This document shows, piece by piece, positions 1 through 8,993 of a stretch of 64,000 bases of DNA (position 1 is its first letter; each line of letters starts with the position of its first letter). The position numbers and the translations under genes are program-made. Origin of the DNA: Advenella alkanexedens (GTDB taxonomy: Bacteria; Pseudomonadota; Gammaproteobacteria; Burkholderiales; Burkholderiaceae_B); the NCBI RefSeq assembly GCF_019132845.1, contig NZ_JAHSPR010000004.1, positions 62,001 to 126,000 of the forward strand, written 5' to 3'. The notes beneath the pieces were generated by a model. It searched no databases. It was not told the origin of the DNA and saw nothing but the letters and a program-made list of their open reading frames with translations.

Positions 1-865
1 AAAAGGTGGTATTGAATATTTCTGGCCAGAAGAAGTTGAAAATATTTACAACGAAAAAGGCAGCATTATCGGTGCCCGCCTGATCAAGGACAACTCACCG
101 GTCGACTACGGCGGCATTGGCACTATGTCCAAGTCCAAAAACAACGGGGTAGACCCGCAAGCCCTTATCGACACCTTGGGTGCCGATACCGCCCGTCTGT
201 TTGTCATGTTTACCAGCCCCCCAGAACAAACACTGGAATGGTCCGACTCCGGTGTGGAAGGCTCTCACCGTTTCCTCAAGCGTTTGTGGGCCATGGCTTA
301 TAACCACAAAGAAATTATTAGCCGTGCACCTGCCACTGCCCCCGACTGGAGCAACGCACCCAAGGCCGTGAAAGAACTGCGCCGGATCGCTTACTCCCTG
401 CTCAAGCAGGCCAATTACGACTACGAGCGCATTCAATACAACACCGTGGTTTCTGCCAACATGAAACTGCTCAATGCGATTGAAGACGCCAAACTCGAAG
501 CCGGTCCCGAAGCCGATGCCGCCATCAAGGAAGTAATCTGCATTCTGCTGCGCATGCTTTACCCTGTGGTTCCGCATATTACCTGGCATCTGTGGAATGA
601 GCTTGGCTATGCCCAGCAGCACGGTGACCTGCTTGATGCACCATGGCCGGAACTTGACGAACAGGCGCTGATTGCCGATGAAATTGAAATGATGCTGCAA
701 ATCAATGGAAAACTGCGCGGCTCGGTTAACGTACCTAACGGAGCCCCCAAGGAAGACATTGAAAAACTGGCAATGGCACATCATTCAGTAGAGAAATTCC
801 TTGAAGGCCGTGCGCCCAAAAGGATCATCATTGTTCCCGGCAAGCTGATCAACATTGTAGGATAA
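1..865 (+). CDS. leuS: Leucyl-tRNA synthetase, C-terminal part (cut by window start)
   Basis: Class I aminoacyl-tRNA synthetase that charges tRNA-Leu in the cytoplasm. Only the last ~287 residues are inside the window; the frame is open from base 2 and no start is visible. The signature MSKSKNNGVDPQ begins at base 125 and is the KMSKS loop that binds ATP. The residue before MSKS is Thr here rather than the Lys of the textbook motif. The anticodon-binding helical domain follows (LEWSDSGVEG, MLYPVVPHITWHLW) and then the small C-terminal domain. lptE starts 7 bases after the stop and holA and proA follow, a gene order common in proteobacteria, so leuS is probably the first gene of this transcript. 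The identification is very secure. Confidence 0.97.
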   Translation, partial: KGGIEYFWPEEVENIYNEKGSIIGARLIKDNSPVDYGGIGTMSKSKNNGVDPQALIDTLGADTARLFVMFTSPPEQTLEWSDSGVEGSHRFLKRLWAMAYNHKEIISRAPATAPDWSNAPKAVKELRRIAYSLLKQANYDYERIQYNTVVSANMKLLNAIEDAKLEAGPEADAAIKEVICILLRMLYPVVPHITWHLWNELGYAQQHGDLLDAPWPELDEQALIADEIEMMLQINGKLRGSVNVPNGAPKEDIEKLAMAHHSVEKFLEGRAPKRIIIVPGKLINIVG

Positions 866-872
866 GTAAAAA

Positions 873-1454
873 ATGCAGACACAAGCACGCTTCATCTTCC
901 CACATACCAAACGTGTACAACTGTTACTGGCAGCAGGTGTTCTGCTGTGTCTGCTCATTGCCGGCTGCGGCTTTAAAATGCGCGGTCCCACACCACTGCC
1001 TTTTTCCACCCTGTATACCAATATCCCGCAAAACTCCGCCTTTGGCTCAAGAGTCTGGCGTGCCATTCAGGCCAACTCGCCCGGTACGACCGTCACTGCC
1101 GATGCTGCCCTGGCACAAGCAAAGCTGATTCAGGAGGATTTTAGCCGCTCACAGCGTGAGGTTTCCCTGGACGCCCAGGGTAAGGTCGAGGAATACGAAC
1201 TCAACCTGGTTCTGACCTTCAGCATGACAGACAGTCATGGCAATGAACTGATCCCAACCTCACGGATTGAGGCCACCCGCCAGCTGCCTTACGATGAAGA
1301 TGATGCATCAGCCAAGCAGGAAGAAATGGCACAATTGTATACAGACATGGAAAAAAGCATCGCAGACCGCCTGATCCGTCGCATTACATCCCCGGATGTC
1401 ATCACGACCTATCTGCAACATAACCCGACGCCGGGTTTTGTACCTGCGCAGTAG
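873..1454 (+). CDS. lptE: LPS-assembly lipoprotein LptE
   Basis: Outer-membrane lipoprotein that plugs the LptD barrel and helps insert lipopolysaccharide into the outer leaflet. The 193-residue protein has a basic N-terminus, a hydrophobic stretch (residues 16-28) and a lipobox IAGC with the lipidated Cys at about residue 32. The following GFKMRG is typical of the LptE/RlpB family. The rest is a small alpha/beta domain with no motif I can point to, so the call rests on length, lipobox, this GF-x-MRG start and its place between leuS and holA, where lptE lies in most proteobacteria. holA begins one base after the stop, which implies translational coupling. Confidence 0.92.
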   Translation: MQTQARFIFPHTKRVQLLLAAGVLLCLLIAGCGFKMRGPTPLPFSTLYTNIPQNSAFGSRVWRAIQANSPGTTVTADAALAQAKLIQEDFSRSQREVSLDAQGKVEEYELNLVLTFSMTDSHGNELIPTSRIEATRQLPYDEDDASAKQEEMAQLYTDMEKSIADRLIRRITSPDVITTYLQHNPTPGFVPAQ

Positions 1455-1455
1455 T

Positions 1456-2508
1456 ATGGGGCAAACCTTTAATCATGATTCGTTTGCCAGTCATATTATC
1501 CAGTCTGCTACCGCACTGGATACGCTTTATTGTGTCTGCTCCGATGAACTCTTGCTACGCAATGAAACCGTTGACAGCATACGTCAGGCCTGCCGGGACA
1601 AAGGGTATAACGAACGAACCAGCCTCATTCTTGACGCCAATGGCAACTGGAATGCCATTCAGGAATGCACCCAAAGCATTTCCCTGTTTGGCGATCTGAA
1701 AATCCTGGAAATCACCATTCCCACCGGCAAACCCGGTAAAACCGGTGCCACGGCACTTATCAATCTTGCAGCACAGGTCCAGAAAGGTGAAATTACCGAC
1801 ACCATTATCGTTATCAGCCTGCCCAAACTGGACAAAACCACGGCCAAAACCAAATGGGCCCAACAGTTGCTGGCAGCCGCTACCGTTGTCAATATTGCCA
1901 ACATTGATCGCCAGCAATTGCCCGCCTGGATCAAACAACGCCTGAAAAAACAAAATCAGTCTGTCGATGACGCCACGCTTGCCTGGATGACCGACAAGGT
2001 AGAAGGCAACCTGTTTGCCGCTCATCAGGAAATTCTCAAGCTGGGTCTGCTATACCCCGAAGGTCAAATCCAGGCGGAAGATATCGAAAAGGCCATTCTG
2101 GATGTTGCCCGTTACGATGTTTTTTCCCTGTCCAATGCCATGCTTGAAGGCAATGGACAAAGAACGGTCAGGATGATACAGGGATTGAAAGCCGAAGGCG
2201 AGGCGCTGCCGCTGGTACTGGGCGTCATGACCCGGGAAATACGTACCCTGTACACGCTGGCAACTGCCCGTCAGCAAGGTGAAAACATTGCCGGACTATT
2301 CAGGCAATTGTATATTTTTCCGCCACGCGATAAATTAATACGTCAGGCACTTGAACGGCTTTCACTCAGGCAATTAATGGGCATGATCCAGCACGCCCAT
2401 GACATAGACCGCCTTTTCAAGGGCTATCCCGTTAATGGCCGCATGGACGACGCCTGGGAAGAAATTACCCGTCTGGCCTTAAAAGTCGTGAACCCGGCCA
2501 TTTTATGA
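1456..2508 (+). CDS. holA: DNA polymerase III subunit delta
   Basis: Delta subunit of the clamp-loader complex; it opens the beta sliding clamp during chromosome replication. The frame is open from 1396, but that start lies inside lptE. The ATG at 1456, directly after the lptE stop, gives a 350-residue protein beginning MGQTFNHDSF, close to the usual ~345 residues. Recognisable family features are the N-terminal AAA+-like domain (YCVCSDELLLRNETVDSIR, residues ~22-40), the central WIKQRLKKQ region, and the C-terminal collar domain with ARYDVFSLSNAMLEG and RMDDAWEEITRLAL. It sits between lptE and proA as in many beta- and gammaproteobacteria. Confidence 0.94.
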   Translation: MGQTFNHDSFASHIIQSATALDTLYCVCSDELLLRNETVDSIRQACRDKGYNERTSLILDANGNWNAIQECTQSISLFGDLKILEITIPTGKPGKTGATALINLAAQVQKGEITDTIIVISLPKLDKTTAKTKWAQQLLAAATVVNIANIDRQQLPAWIKQRLKKQNQSVDDATLAWMTDKVEGNLFAAHQEILKLGLLYPEGQIQAEDIEKAILDVARYDVFSLSNAMLEGNGQRTVRMIQGLKAEGEALPLVLGVMTREIRTLYTLATARQQGENIAGLFRQLYIFPPRDKLIRQALERLSLRQLMGMIQHAHDIDRLFKGYPVNGRMDDAWEEITRLALKVVNPAIL

Positions 2509-2530
2509 ATAACAAGGTAGATATTTAACA

Positions 2531-3793
2531 ATGACCCAATCTGTAGATCAGCTCATGGAGCAAATCGGTGCACAGGCCCGCAACGCTTCCAAATACATCA
2601 TGCAAGCCTGCGATGAACAAAAGTCGGCGGCTTTGCGCTTCATGGCACAGCGTTTGCTTGAAAAGGCCGACTATCTAAAAACCGAAAATGCCAAAGACCT
2701 GGAAAATGCCCGCAAGAACAACCTGGAACCTGCCCTGCTTGACCGCCTGACCCTTTCTGACAAGGCCATCGGCTTAATGGCTACCGGACTCAACCAGATT
2801 GCCGGCATGGCTGATCCGGTAGGCAGCTTAAGTGCCACACGTGTGCTGCCCAATGGCATCAACATCGCCCAAATGCGCGTACCGCTGGGGGTCATCGGCA
2901 TCATTTACGAATCGCGCCCCAACGTCACGATTGATGCCGCCGCACTTTGCCTGAAGTCAGGCAATGCAACTATCTTGCGCGGCGGCAGCGAAGCTTTTCA
3001 TTCAAACCTGGCCTTGGGCAATATCATTCGTGAAGGCCTGGAACACGCCGGCTTGCCTGAAACCGTGGTACAGGTTGTCAGCACCACCGACCGCGCCGCG
3101 GTTGGCAAACTGATTACCATGACCGAATACGTGGATGTGATTATTCCCCGGGGTGGCAAAAACCTCATCAAGCGGCTTAGCGAAGAAGCCCGGGTTCCCC
3201 TGATCAAGCACCTGGACGGCAACTGTCACATTTATATTGACCAGTACGCTGATCCCGAAAAAGCCTTTCAGATTGCCCTGCATGCCAAAACCTTCCGCTA
3301 TGGTATTTGTGGCACCATGGAAACCCTGCTGGTGCACGCCAGCATTGCCCAGGATGTATTGCCCCGTCTGGCACAAGCCTATACCGAACATCAGGTAGAG
3401 CTGCGCGGCTGCGAAAAAACCCGCTCCCTGATTCCTGCCGTCAAACCGGCCACCGAAGAGGACTGGGATACCGAATACCTGGCACCCATTCTGGCCATCC
3501 GCGTGGTGGACAGCCTTGATCAGGCCATCGAGCACATTGCACGGCACAGTTCAGGCCATACAGAATCCATTATTACCGAACGCATTCACGAAGCCAGCCT
3601 CTTCCAAAGACAGGTTGACTCAAGCTCGGTCTATGTCAACCTGCCCACCATTTTCGCCGATGGCTTTGAATATGGCCTGGGTGCGGAAATCGGCATTTCC
3701 ACCAACCGGCTGCATGCCCGCGGACCTGTCGGCCTTGAAGGCCTGACCACTTATAAATGGGTCTTGAACGGTAACGGTCAACTTCGCAAATAA
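2531..3793 (+). CDS. proA: Gamma-glutamyl phosphate reductase
   Basis: Second enzyme of proline synthesis from glutamate: it reduces gamma-glutamyl phosphate to glutamate-5-semialdehyde with NADPH. The 420-residue protein has normal length for the family. It shows the aldehyde-dehydrogenase-like fold markers [17 protein letters not shown] and [11 protein letters not shown]. The probable catalytic cysteine is residue 260 in the stretch YGICGTMET, and the C-terminal [23 protein letters not shown] region is strongly conserved in ProA. The gene starts 22 bases after holA and is followed 9 bases later by hemJ, so it is probably cotranscribed with the leuS group. No proB is visible in the window. 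Confidence 0.97.
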   Translation: MTQSVDQLMEQIGAQARNASKYIMQACDEQKSAALRFMAQRLLEKADYLKTENAKDLENARKNNLEPALLDRLTLSDKAIGLMATGLNQIAGMADPVGSLSATRVLPNGINIAQMRVPLGVIGIIYESRPNVTIDAAALCLKSGNATILRGGSEAFHSNLALGNIIREGLEHAGLPETVVQVVSTTDRAAVGKLITMTEYVDVIIPRGGKNLIKRLSEEARVPLIKHLDGNCHIYIDQYADPEKAFQIALHAKTFRYGICGTMETLLVHASIAQDVLPRLAQAYTEHQVELRGCEKTRSLIPAVKPATEEDWDTEYLAPILAIRVVDSLDQAIEHIARHSSGHTESIITERIHEASLFQRQVDSSSVYVNLPTIFADGFEYGLGAEIGISTNRLHARGPVGLEGLTTYKWVLNGNGQLRK

Positions 3794-3802
3794 GAGAAAA
3801 AA

Positions 3803-4225
3803 ATGTTGTACTTATGGCTTAAAACCCTGCATATCGTTTTTGTCACTTCCTGGTTTGCCGGGTTGTTTTACCTGCCACGCATTTATGTCAACATGGCGCA
3901 AACCACAAATCCCGATACGTATCAGGCCATGCTGGGCATGGCTGCCCGCCTGCTGCGTTTCACCAACAAACTGGCCATTCCCGCCGTCATCTTCGGTCTG
4001 TGGATGATGATCCAATTCAAAATCGGTCTTACCGACGGCTGGATGCACGCCAAACTGCTTTTGGTCGCTGGTGTGCTTGGCTATCATTACTCCTGCGCCC
4101 GTATTTACCGGCAATTCGAACAACACAAAAACACCCGCTCTCATGTTTATTACCGCTGGTTTAACGAGATACCTGTCTTTTTGCTGCTGTTGATCGTTGC
4201 GCTGGTCATTATCAAACCTTTTTAA
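3803..4225 (+). CDS. hemJ: HemJ-type protoporphyrinogen IX oxidase (CopD/UPF0093 family)
   Basis: Small integral inner-membrane protein of 140 residues with about four hydrophobic segments. The N-terminus YLWLKTLHIVFVTSWFAGLFYLPR is split here only for description: it includes the conserved His (residue 10) and the FAGLFYLPR signature typical of HemJ/UPF0093. Members oxidise protoporphyrinogen IX to protoporphyrin IX in the heme pathway of bacteria that lack HemG and HemY; some are annotated as CopD-like. The gene lies 9 bases after proA and 12 bases before the RNA methyltransferase gene, so it belongs to the same transcript. The family is secure; the enzymatic role is taken from other members. 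Confidence 0.85.
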   Translation: MLYLWLKTLHIVFVTSWFAGLFYLPRIYVNMAQTTNPDTYQAMLGMAARLLRFTNKLAIPAVIFGLWMMIQFKIGLTDGWMHAKLLLVAGVLGYHYSCARIYRQFEQHKNTRSHVYYRWFNEIPVFLLLLIVALVIIKPF

Positions 4226-4237
4226 AAAACAATATAC

Positions 4238-5782
4238 ATGTCAGAAGACAACACACCACCCCGCAAAAAGCTCGTACTAAAAAAGCCATCCGGCCAAAAT
4301 GAACAAAGCCCGGCAGGCGAATCCCAAAAGCCGCGCCTGCGTTCAGGGGCACGTGCCCGCAACGTGGCACTGGCCAGTTTTGCCGAGTCCAGCACAAGCG
4401 CCGACAAAACCATCAAAAACAAGATTCAGTCACGCCCCCTGCCCCGCACCGCAGGCTATGCCAAGCATCGCCCCAGCCTTGCCGACCGCTTAAGCCGTGG
4501 CGCTGAAACCATCGGGCAATTTCCCGATACACAAAAAAACACCCGCAAACCCGCTGTGGTCAAGGGTGACTCGTCCTACGAAGCGTCTAGAAACCCTCGC
4601 AAAGAGCCACGCAGACAAAGAACCCAGTACCAGCACACCGAAATATTCCGGGTATTTGCTCCCTGCCCCCAAGGGCTTGAAGACGTCCTGTTCGAGGAAA
4701 TCAGCGCCCTGGGCTTTGAAAACGTGGAAAAAGGGCGTGCCGGCTGTGCCTTTAGCAGCGACTGGATGGGTATCATGCGGGCCAATCTGTATTCACGATT
4801 GGCCACCCGGATTCTGGTACAGGTCTCACATGCTCCCATCATGACCGAAGATGATATTTATGAACTGGCTTATGACACGCCTTGGGAGCAATGGTTTGGT
4901 GCTGAACACACGCTACGGGTAGACACCTCTGCCATCAAAAGCCCCATGAAAAGCCTCATGTTCTGTAACCTGAAGGCCAAAGACGGCATTTGCGACCGCC
5001 TGCGCGACCGTGAAGGCGAACGTCCCAGTATCGACACTGTCCGCCCCGATGCCAAGGTACACCTGTTCCTGTCCAGCGACAGCGCCACCCTTTACCTGGA
5101 TACCTCTGGCGAGTCCCTGTTCAAGCGTGGCTGGCGCCTTGACAAAGGCGAAGCTCCACTTCGGGAAAACCTGGCCGCCGGCATTCTGGCCCTTTCAGGC
5201 TGGGACCCTTCCATGCCCCTGTATGACCCATTTTGCGGCAGTGGCACCATTCTTATTGAAGCGGCCTGGATTGCCCAGGGCGTGCCGCCCGGCATATCAC
5301 GCCCGTTTGGCTTCGAACGCCTGCGCAATTTTGACTACCGTCGCTGGAAAGACCTGAAAGCAGATGCGCTAAGCCGCATGGCACCCAGACTGGAAACGCC
5401 GTTATATGGGTCTGATATCAACCCGCACGCCATTGCAGCGGCCAAAGACAACCTGCACCGGGCCCGTCTGTCCGATGCCTCCATTTTCTTTGATGTCAAA
5501 GATGCCCGCTTTACCCAGGCACCGGCCGAACGTGGCTGGCTGATCACCAACCCACCCTATGGCGAGCGCATGGACCCTGAAGACGACACCCTGTGGCGCG
5601 AATGGTCTTCCTGCCTGAAAAAAGAGTTTGCCAACTGGAACGTGCATATTATTTCCAGTGACCTTGACCTGCCCAAAAAACTCAGGCTCAAACCCAAACA
5701 GCGCATTCCGCTTTTTAACGGCGCGCTTGACTGCCGCCTGTTTGCCTTTGAAATGGTCAGCGACAGCTATCGGAACAAATAA
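4238..5782 (+). CDS. THUMP-domain SAM-dependent 23S rRNA guanine-N2 methyltransferase (RlmL type)
   Basis: RNA methyltransferase of the RlmL/YpsC group, 514 residues. The first ~125 residues are basic and low in complexity (many Lys, Arg, Ser, Pro), an extension absent from compact family members. A THUMP-containing ferredoxin-like region starts near residue 137 (IFRVFAPCPQGLEDVL). The Rossmann methyltransferase domain carries the SAM motif DPFCGSGT near residue 330 and the catalytic NPPYGERM near residue 437, typical of N2-guanine methylation. It is shorter than E. coli RlmKL and has no RlmK half, as is usual in betaproteobacteria. The start codon overlaps no neighbour; the RDD gene begins 2 bases after the stop. 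Confidence 0.92.
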   Translation: MSEDNTPPRKKLVLKKPSGQNEQSPAGESQKPRLRSGARARNVALASFAESSTSADKTIKNKIQSRPLPRTAGYAKHRPSLADRLSRGAETIGQFPDTQKNTRKPAVVKGDSSYEASRNPRKEPRRQRTQYQHTEIFRVFAPCPQGLEDVLFEEISALGFENVEKGRAGCAFSSDWMGIMRANLYSRLATRILVQVSHAPIMTEDDIYELAYDTPWEQWFGAEHTLRVDTSAIKSPMKSLMFCNLKAKDGICDRLRDREGERPSIDTVRPDAKVHLFLSSDSATLYLDTSGESLFKRGWRLDKGEAPLRENLAAGILALSGWDPSMPLYDPFCGSGTILIEAAWIAQGVPPGISRPFGFERLRNFDYRRWKDLKADALSRMAPRLETPLYGSDINPHAIAAAKDNLHRARLSDASIFFDVKDARFTQAPAERGWLITNPPYGERMDPEDDTLWREWSSCLKKEFANWNVHIISSDLDLPKKLRLKPKQRIPLFNGALDCRLFAFEMVSDSYRNK

Positions 5783-5784
5783 TA

Positions 5785-6276
5785 ATGACTTACCCTGCCA
5801 GACTGCGAATTTTTGCCTGCATGATGTACGAAGGCGTACTTTTGTTTGGCCTTGTTTTTTTCGCTTCCTATATTTTTGACACCTTGACCCAAAGCCGTCA
5901 CGGCCTGATGTACCATGCCCCCCGGCAAGCCCTGCTGTTTTTGGTGATTGGTCTTTACTTCATTACTTCATGGAAGCGCAAAGGGCAGACGCTTCCCATG
6001 AAAACCTGGAATATTCTGCTTTGCGATAAAAGCGGGAACAAACCCGGAACAGGCCAGTTAATTTTAAGGTACCTGCTGTGCTGGCCCATTCCCCTGCTGG
6101 GTGCCGCAGGCATTTACTTTCTTTCCCAATCCCTGGGCTGGGCCTCGATAACCATGTTCATTATTGTGACGCCCTTCCTGAATTTTGTGTATAGCTGGTT
6201 GGACCGTGACGGTTTAATGATGCATGATCGTCTGGCCGGTACTCGTTTAATTAACATAACCGGCAAGCGTATTTAA
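5785..6276 (+). CDS. RDD family inner-membrane protein
   Basis: A 163-residue membrane protein with the arrangement of the RDD family: a short N-terminal stretch with a charged residue near the first membrane segment (ARLRIFACMMYEGVLLFGLVF), a second segment (ALLFLVIGLYFITSW), a KGQTLPMKTW loop, and a C-terminal segment ending with the conserved WLDRDGLMMHDRLAGTR. RDD proteins are of uncertain general function; a few have been proposed to transport cations. It is the last gene of the leuS-to-RDD run. A 145-base gap follows before the next likely start. Confidence 0.88.
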   Translation: MTYPARLRIFACMMYEGVLLFGLVFFASYIFDTLTQSRHGLMYHAPRQALLFLVIGLYFITSWKRKGQTLPMKTWNILLCDKSGNKPGTGQLILRYLLCWPIPLLGAAGIYFLSQSLGWASITMFIIVTPFLNFVYSWLDRDGLMMHDRLAGTRLINITGKRI

Positions 6277-6421
6277 ATGTTAAAATGTGTATATCAGAGT
6301 ATTTATTTATAGTACTGGTATACGTAACAAACGTTTAACGCTGGCTGTCAGGGTTCTGGCTTGCATCCGGCAATGCCGTCTTGTAACAATACGCTTAATT
6401 CACTACAACCGGAAATTTGCC

Positions 6422-7426
6422 ATGCGATCACTGACCCTTTTATTTCGGCCCCTGATCCTCGCTGTTGCCTTGATGCTATGTGTTATTCCCCGCCTTGCAC
6501 AAGCACAAGCACAAGCACAAGCACAAACACAAGATCAAAAACTCTACCTTGAGCTCTGGGCCGAAGCGGAAGCGTTCCGGTCCCTGGCATCAAAAAATTT
6601 CCTGGCAGCCCTGAAAAATTCATCTACCCCTGAGGCCAATCTTACCTTTGCCGAATTGGGTGAACTGCTTTGGCTTGATCAGGACAATGCCGATGACTGG
6701 TCGATTTTTTTCCGCCACTCACTGGTCAACTTTGTCGCGACTGGCAGTGAGGTTGAGTTTGTTTACTTTCAGCACCCCTGGGCCGATATTACCTTATTGA
6801 CCCTCTGGTCACGAACACCCAAGGATAATCGCCTGCGCATTGTGGATACCGGCATTCTCCTGAACAGTGTCATCCGTGGCGCCAAAGTTCCGTTCCAGAT
6901 AGGCCGGGGATGGATGCAAGAAAAAGCTTCGGCACCCGTAGCCATTGGACAAGTAAACGCAAAAACCACCAGCCAGATCGTTGCTGCCGGAATGGGCCAA
7001 ATCCCAAACCCGCTGGCCTCCTTAAATGTTGAACAAGCAGAAGCCATGGTTGCCGGCGCTGCCCTGCAATGGATGGAGCACCAGACTAGCCTGTTGCCAT
7101 TATTCGTCGATGAAACCGGTGTGGCCCATGCCATGCGCATTGCCTGGAACAGGCTGTTGCTTGCCGCCCGAAAAGGGCAGTTGGCCGATGTATTGCCGCC
7201 CAATACCCCAATCAAAGAACTTAATGCCGTGGATTCTGCACTGTGGGCTTCTTTGGAACCGGTTGCCTATGTTGAAGACGGGAAAAATGCAGTATCAATC
7301 TTTGCCTCCTCGCACAACCCCAACATTTATGCGACCCTGGCAATTAGTGATGATAATAATAAAGTAAAAATCACCCATTTTGATTTTTACCGGTTTTCCG
7401 ATTTTCTGGACAAGGACGCGAAATGA
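6422..7426 (+). CDS. Exported protein of unknown function, first of a pair
   Basis: I do not recognise this family. The frame is open from 6287, but the ATG at 6422 gives a clean signal peptide (MRSLTLLFRPLILAVALMLC, then a run of Ala-Gln). The mature part of about 300 residues is soluble-looking, with a Trp-rich start (LWAEAEAF, LLWLDQDNADDW), a region ending with LTLWSRTPKDNRLRIVDTG, and a segment HQTSLLPLFVDETG. No cysteines cluster and no enzyme motif was seen. The signal-cleavage region is encoded by a hexanucleotide tandem repeat (6497-6532). The stop overlaps the start of the next gene by four bases (ATGA), so the two are surely coupled. Confidence 0.7.
   Translation: MRSLTLLFRPLILAVALMLCVIPRLAQAQAQAQAQTQDQKLYLELWAEAEAFRSLASKNFLAALKNSSTPEANLTFAELGELLWLDQDNADDWSIFFRHSLVNFVATGSEVEFVYFQHPWADITLLTLWSRTPKDNRLRIVDTGILLNSVIRGAKVPFQIGRGWMQEKASAPVAIGQVNAKTTSQIVAAGMGQIPNPLASLNVEQAEAMVAGAALQWMEHQTSLLPLFVDETGVAHAMRIAWNRLLLAARKGQLADVLPPNTPIKELNAVDSALWASLEPVAYVEDGKNAVSIFASSHNPNIYATLAISDDNNKVKITHFDFYRFSDFLDKDAK
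6497..6532 (+). repeat. GCACAA hexanucleotide tandem repeat inside the exported-protein gene
   Basis: Five perfect copies of GCACAA are followed by one copy with a single change (ACACAA). In frame they encode alternating Ala and Gln at the end of the signal peptide, so gain or loss of copies would shift the number of possible AxA cleavage sites without breaking the frame. Confidence 0.9.
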
Positions 7427-8865
7427 ATTATTCGGTTTTAACTGCGTTGGGACTCTCGCTTTGCATCACTAATATAGCCATGGCACAAAAAACGGCTACC
7501 GTTATCATACCTCCCCCCACTCATTTCAATGCAATTCCCACTGCTCAAAGCCAGAATGAACAGCCTTCCCCCCTCTGGGTTGTCGCGCAAGATGAAGCGC
7601 CTGCAAGTGACAAATTAAGTACCGTGGAAGAGGTCCTGTACGTAACAGGTGAAACACTCAGCGCTGAACCTGTACAGCAAAGCATTAAAATAGCTGAAAA
7701 TTACGCACTGAATAACCAAATAAAGCTGGATGAAATTCATAAAGAGAACACCAAGGAATTTAACAAGCTAAACAAAAGTATACAGACGAAAAGCAGTAAG
7801 GCATCAGGTTACGTGACCTCAAAAAAAACACAAACCAAACTGGATAATCTCAAAAATAAAGCCAAACTGTCCGGCAAACAACAAAGCCAGGCCGCGGCAA
7901 AAACAAACTTCCTGTCAAAACTGGGTAAAGTACTTAACGCCCTTGATGTCGTTTCAGTTGCGGCCGAAACTACCGGCTACCTTTCAACCGGTGACACCAC
8001 AGGCGCTGCCGGTGCCTTAGTGAGAGGAGGCGTCAAGAAAGGGGCTGAAGCAGGCGGTGCACTGGCCGGCTCTTTCATACCCGGTGGTTCAATCGCTGGC
8101 GCCTGGGCTGGCGGCCAAGCCTATACAGAATATGTCGAACCCAGGATCAATGAAATCGAAGATGCCGTCCGTGATGAACAAACCCGTCAAAAATACATAA
8201 ACAAGCCCTGGTACACGCCTCAACCGTATATGGACAGCAATGGCAATATCAAATACTTTGCTGAAAACGAATATATGGACAAGAAAACCGGCACTATCTA
8301 CACGCGCAGCCCAGAAGAGCAGAAAGAATACGAGCATCAACAACGCGTTAACTGGAATAACCAAAATACCTTGCAAAAACTGATAGAAGATTATAAGGAT
8401 GGAAAAATCAGTGATAAGGAATTGCTCGATCTTTTCGAGAACTACGATCGCCACGATGGCGATACCATCTGGAACCCCGAAGCCGATACAGAACAACAGG
8501 ACAATACCGGTAACCTCATCGCCCAGATCACACCGGTCCAAGTGACAGCCTTCACGACAATCACTGAAACCATAGGCGAAATAGAAGTCAGCACCACACT
8601 AACCTTTTCTTTCTGGAATGTGGGTGCCTATTCACCTCCACACAGCAAAGCCAGCCTCTCCGTGTATTCCTCGCATCCATCCATGGAGAACTTCGTCTGG
8701 AATGGAACTTTCTCGGGTGGTCCGAATGGCACACTAAGCATTCACTCCGATGATGGCATCATAACGTTCCAGTTAAACAACGGCACGCATTTAACAGGTG
8801 AGGACATGAGCATCCCTATTTCAAACCCCGCCGCTTTTGCAAACTGGCCCAAAGACCTGAGGTAA
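7423..8865 (+). CDS. Exported protein with glycine-zipper segment, unknown function, second of the pair
   Basis: Unrecognised 480-residue protein. A signal peptide is visible (MNYSVLTALGLSLCITNIAMAQ). Residues ~90-150 are Lys/Asn/Ser-rich and probably helical (LNKSIQTKSSK, LDNLKNKAK). Residues ~190-235 are a glycine-rich zipper-like stretch (GAAGALVRGGVKKGAEAGG, then GGSIAGAWAGGQAY), a pattern seen in membrane-inserting or pore-associated proteins. A very acidic, Tyr/Asn-rich middle part follows (WNPEADTEQQDN), and the C-terminal ~110 residues look like a beta-sandwich (alternating Thr/Ser/Val; TFSGGPNGTLSIHSDDG). Codon use is more AT-rich than its neighbours. The start overlaps the preceding gene by four bases. 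A toxin- or adhesin-like secreted role is conceivable but not supported by a motif. Confidence 0.7.
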   Translation: MNYSVLTALGLSLCITNIAMAQKTATVIIPPPTHFNAIPTAQSQNEQPSPLWVVAQDEAPASDKLSTVEEVLYVTGETLSAEPVQQSIKIAENYALNNQIKLDEIHKENTKEFNKLNKSIQTKSSKASGYVTSKKTQTKLDNLKNKAKLSGKQQSQAAAKTNFLSKLGKVLNALDVVSVAAETTGYLSTGDTTGAAGALVRGGVKKGAEAGGALAGSFIPGGSIAGAWAGGQAYTEYVEPRINEIEDAVRDEQTRQKYINKPWYTPQPYMDSNGNIKYFAENEYMDKKTGTIYTRSPEEQKEYEHQQRVNWNNQNTLQKLIEDYKDGKISDKELLDLFENYDRHDGDTIWNPEADTEQQDNTGNLIAQITPVQVTAFTTITETIGEIEVSTTLTFSFWNVGAYSPPHSKASLSVYSSHPSMENFVWNGTFSGGPNGTLSIHSDDGIITFQLNNGTHLTGEDMSIPISNPAAFANWPKDLR

Positions 8866-8931
8866 ACCTGTTTAATCTACATAGCCGGGTTGGACAATTA
8901 AATGTTAGAATGAGCCTTATAGTGGAAAAGT

Positions 8932-8956
8932 GGGTCAGAAATGGCCCTTTTATTTT
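8932..8956 (+). terminator. Probable intrinsic terminator after the exported pair
   Basis: GGGTC, a six-base loop and GGCCC (one G-T pair) are followed by TTTTATTTT. It ends transcription of the exported pair and lies upstream of the preferred start of the AMP-binding gene at 8994. Confidence 0.55.
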
Positions 8957-8993
8957 CCTTCAGCATCAAAAAACAGGCCTCTCAAACAGTCAT

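Noticed and set aside
95-784. Open frame of 229 codons on the minus strand opposite leuS
   Set aside because: The plus strand codes for leucyl-tRNA synthetase with clear motifs; this is its complement.
8910-8993. Longer start of the AMP-binding gene
   Set aside because: The extra 28 residues match no family member and the DNA holds a terminator hairpin for the upstream pair.
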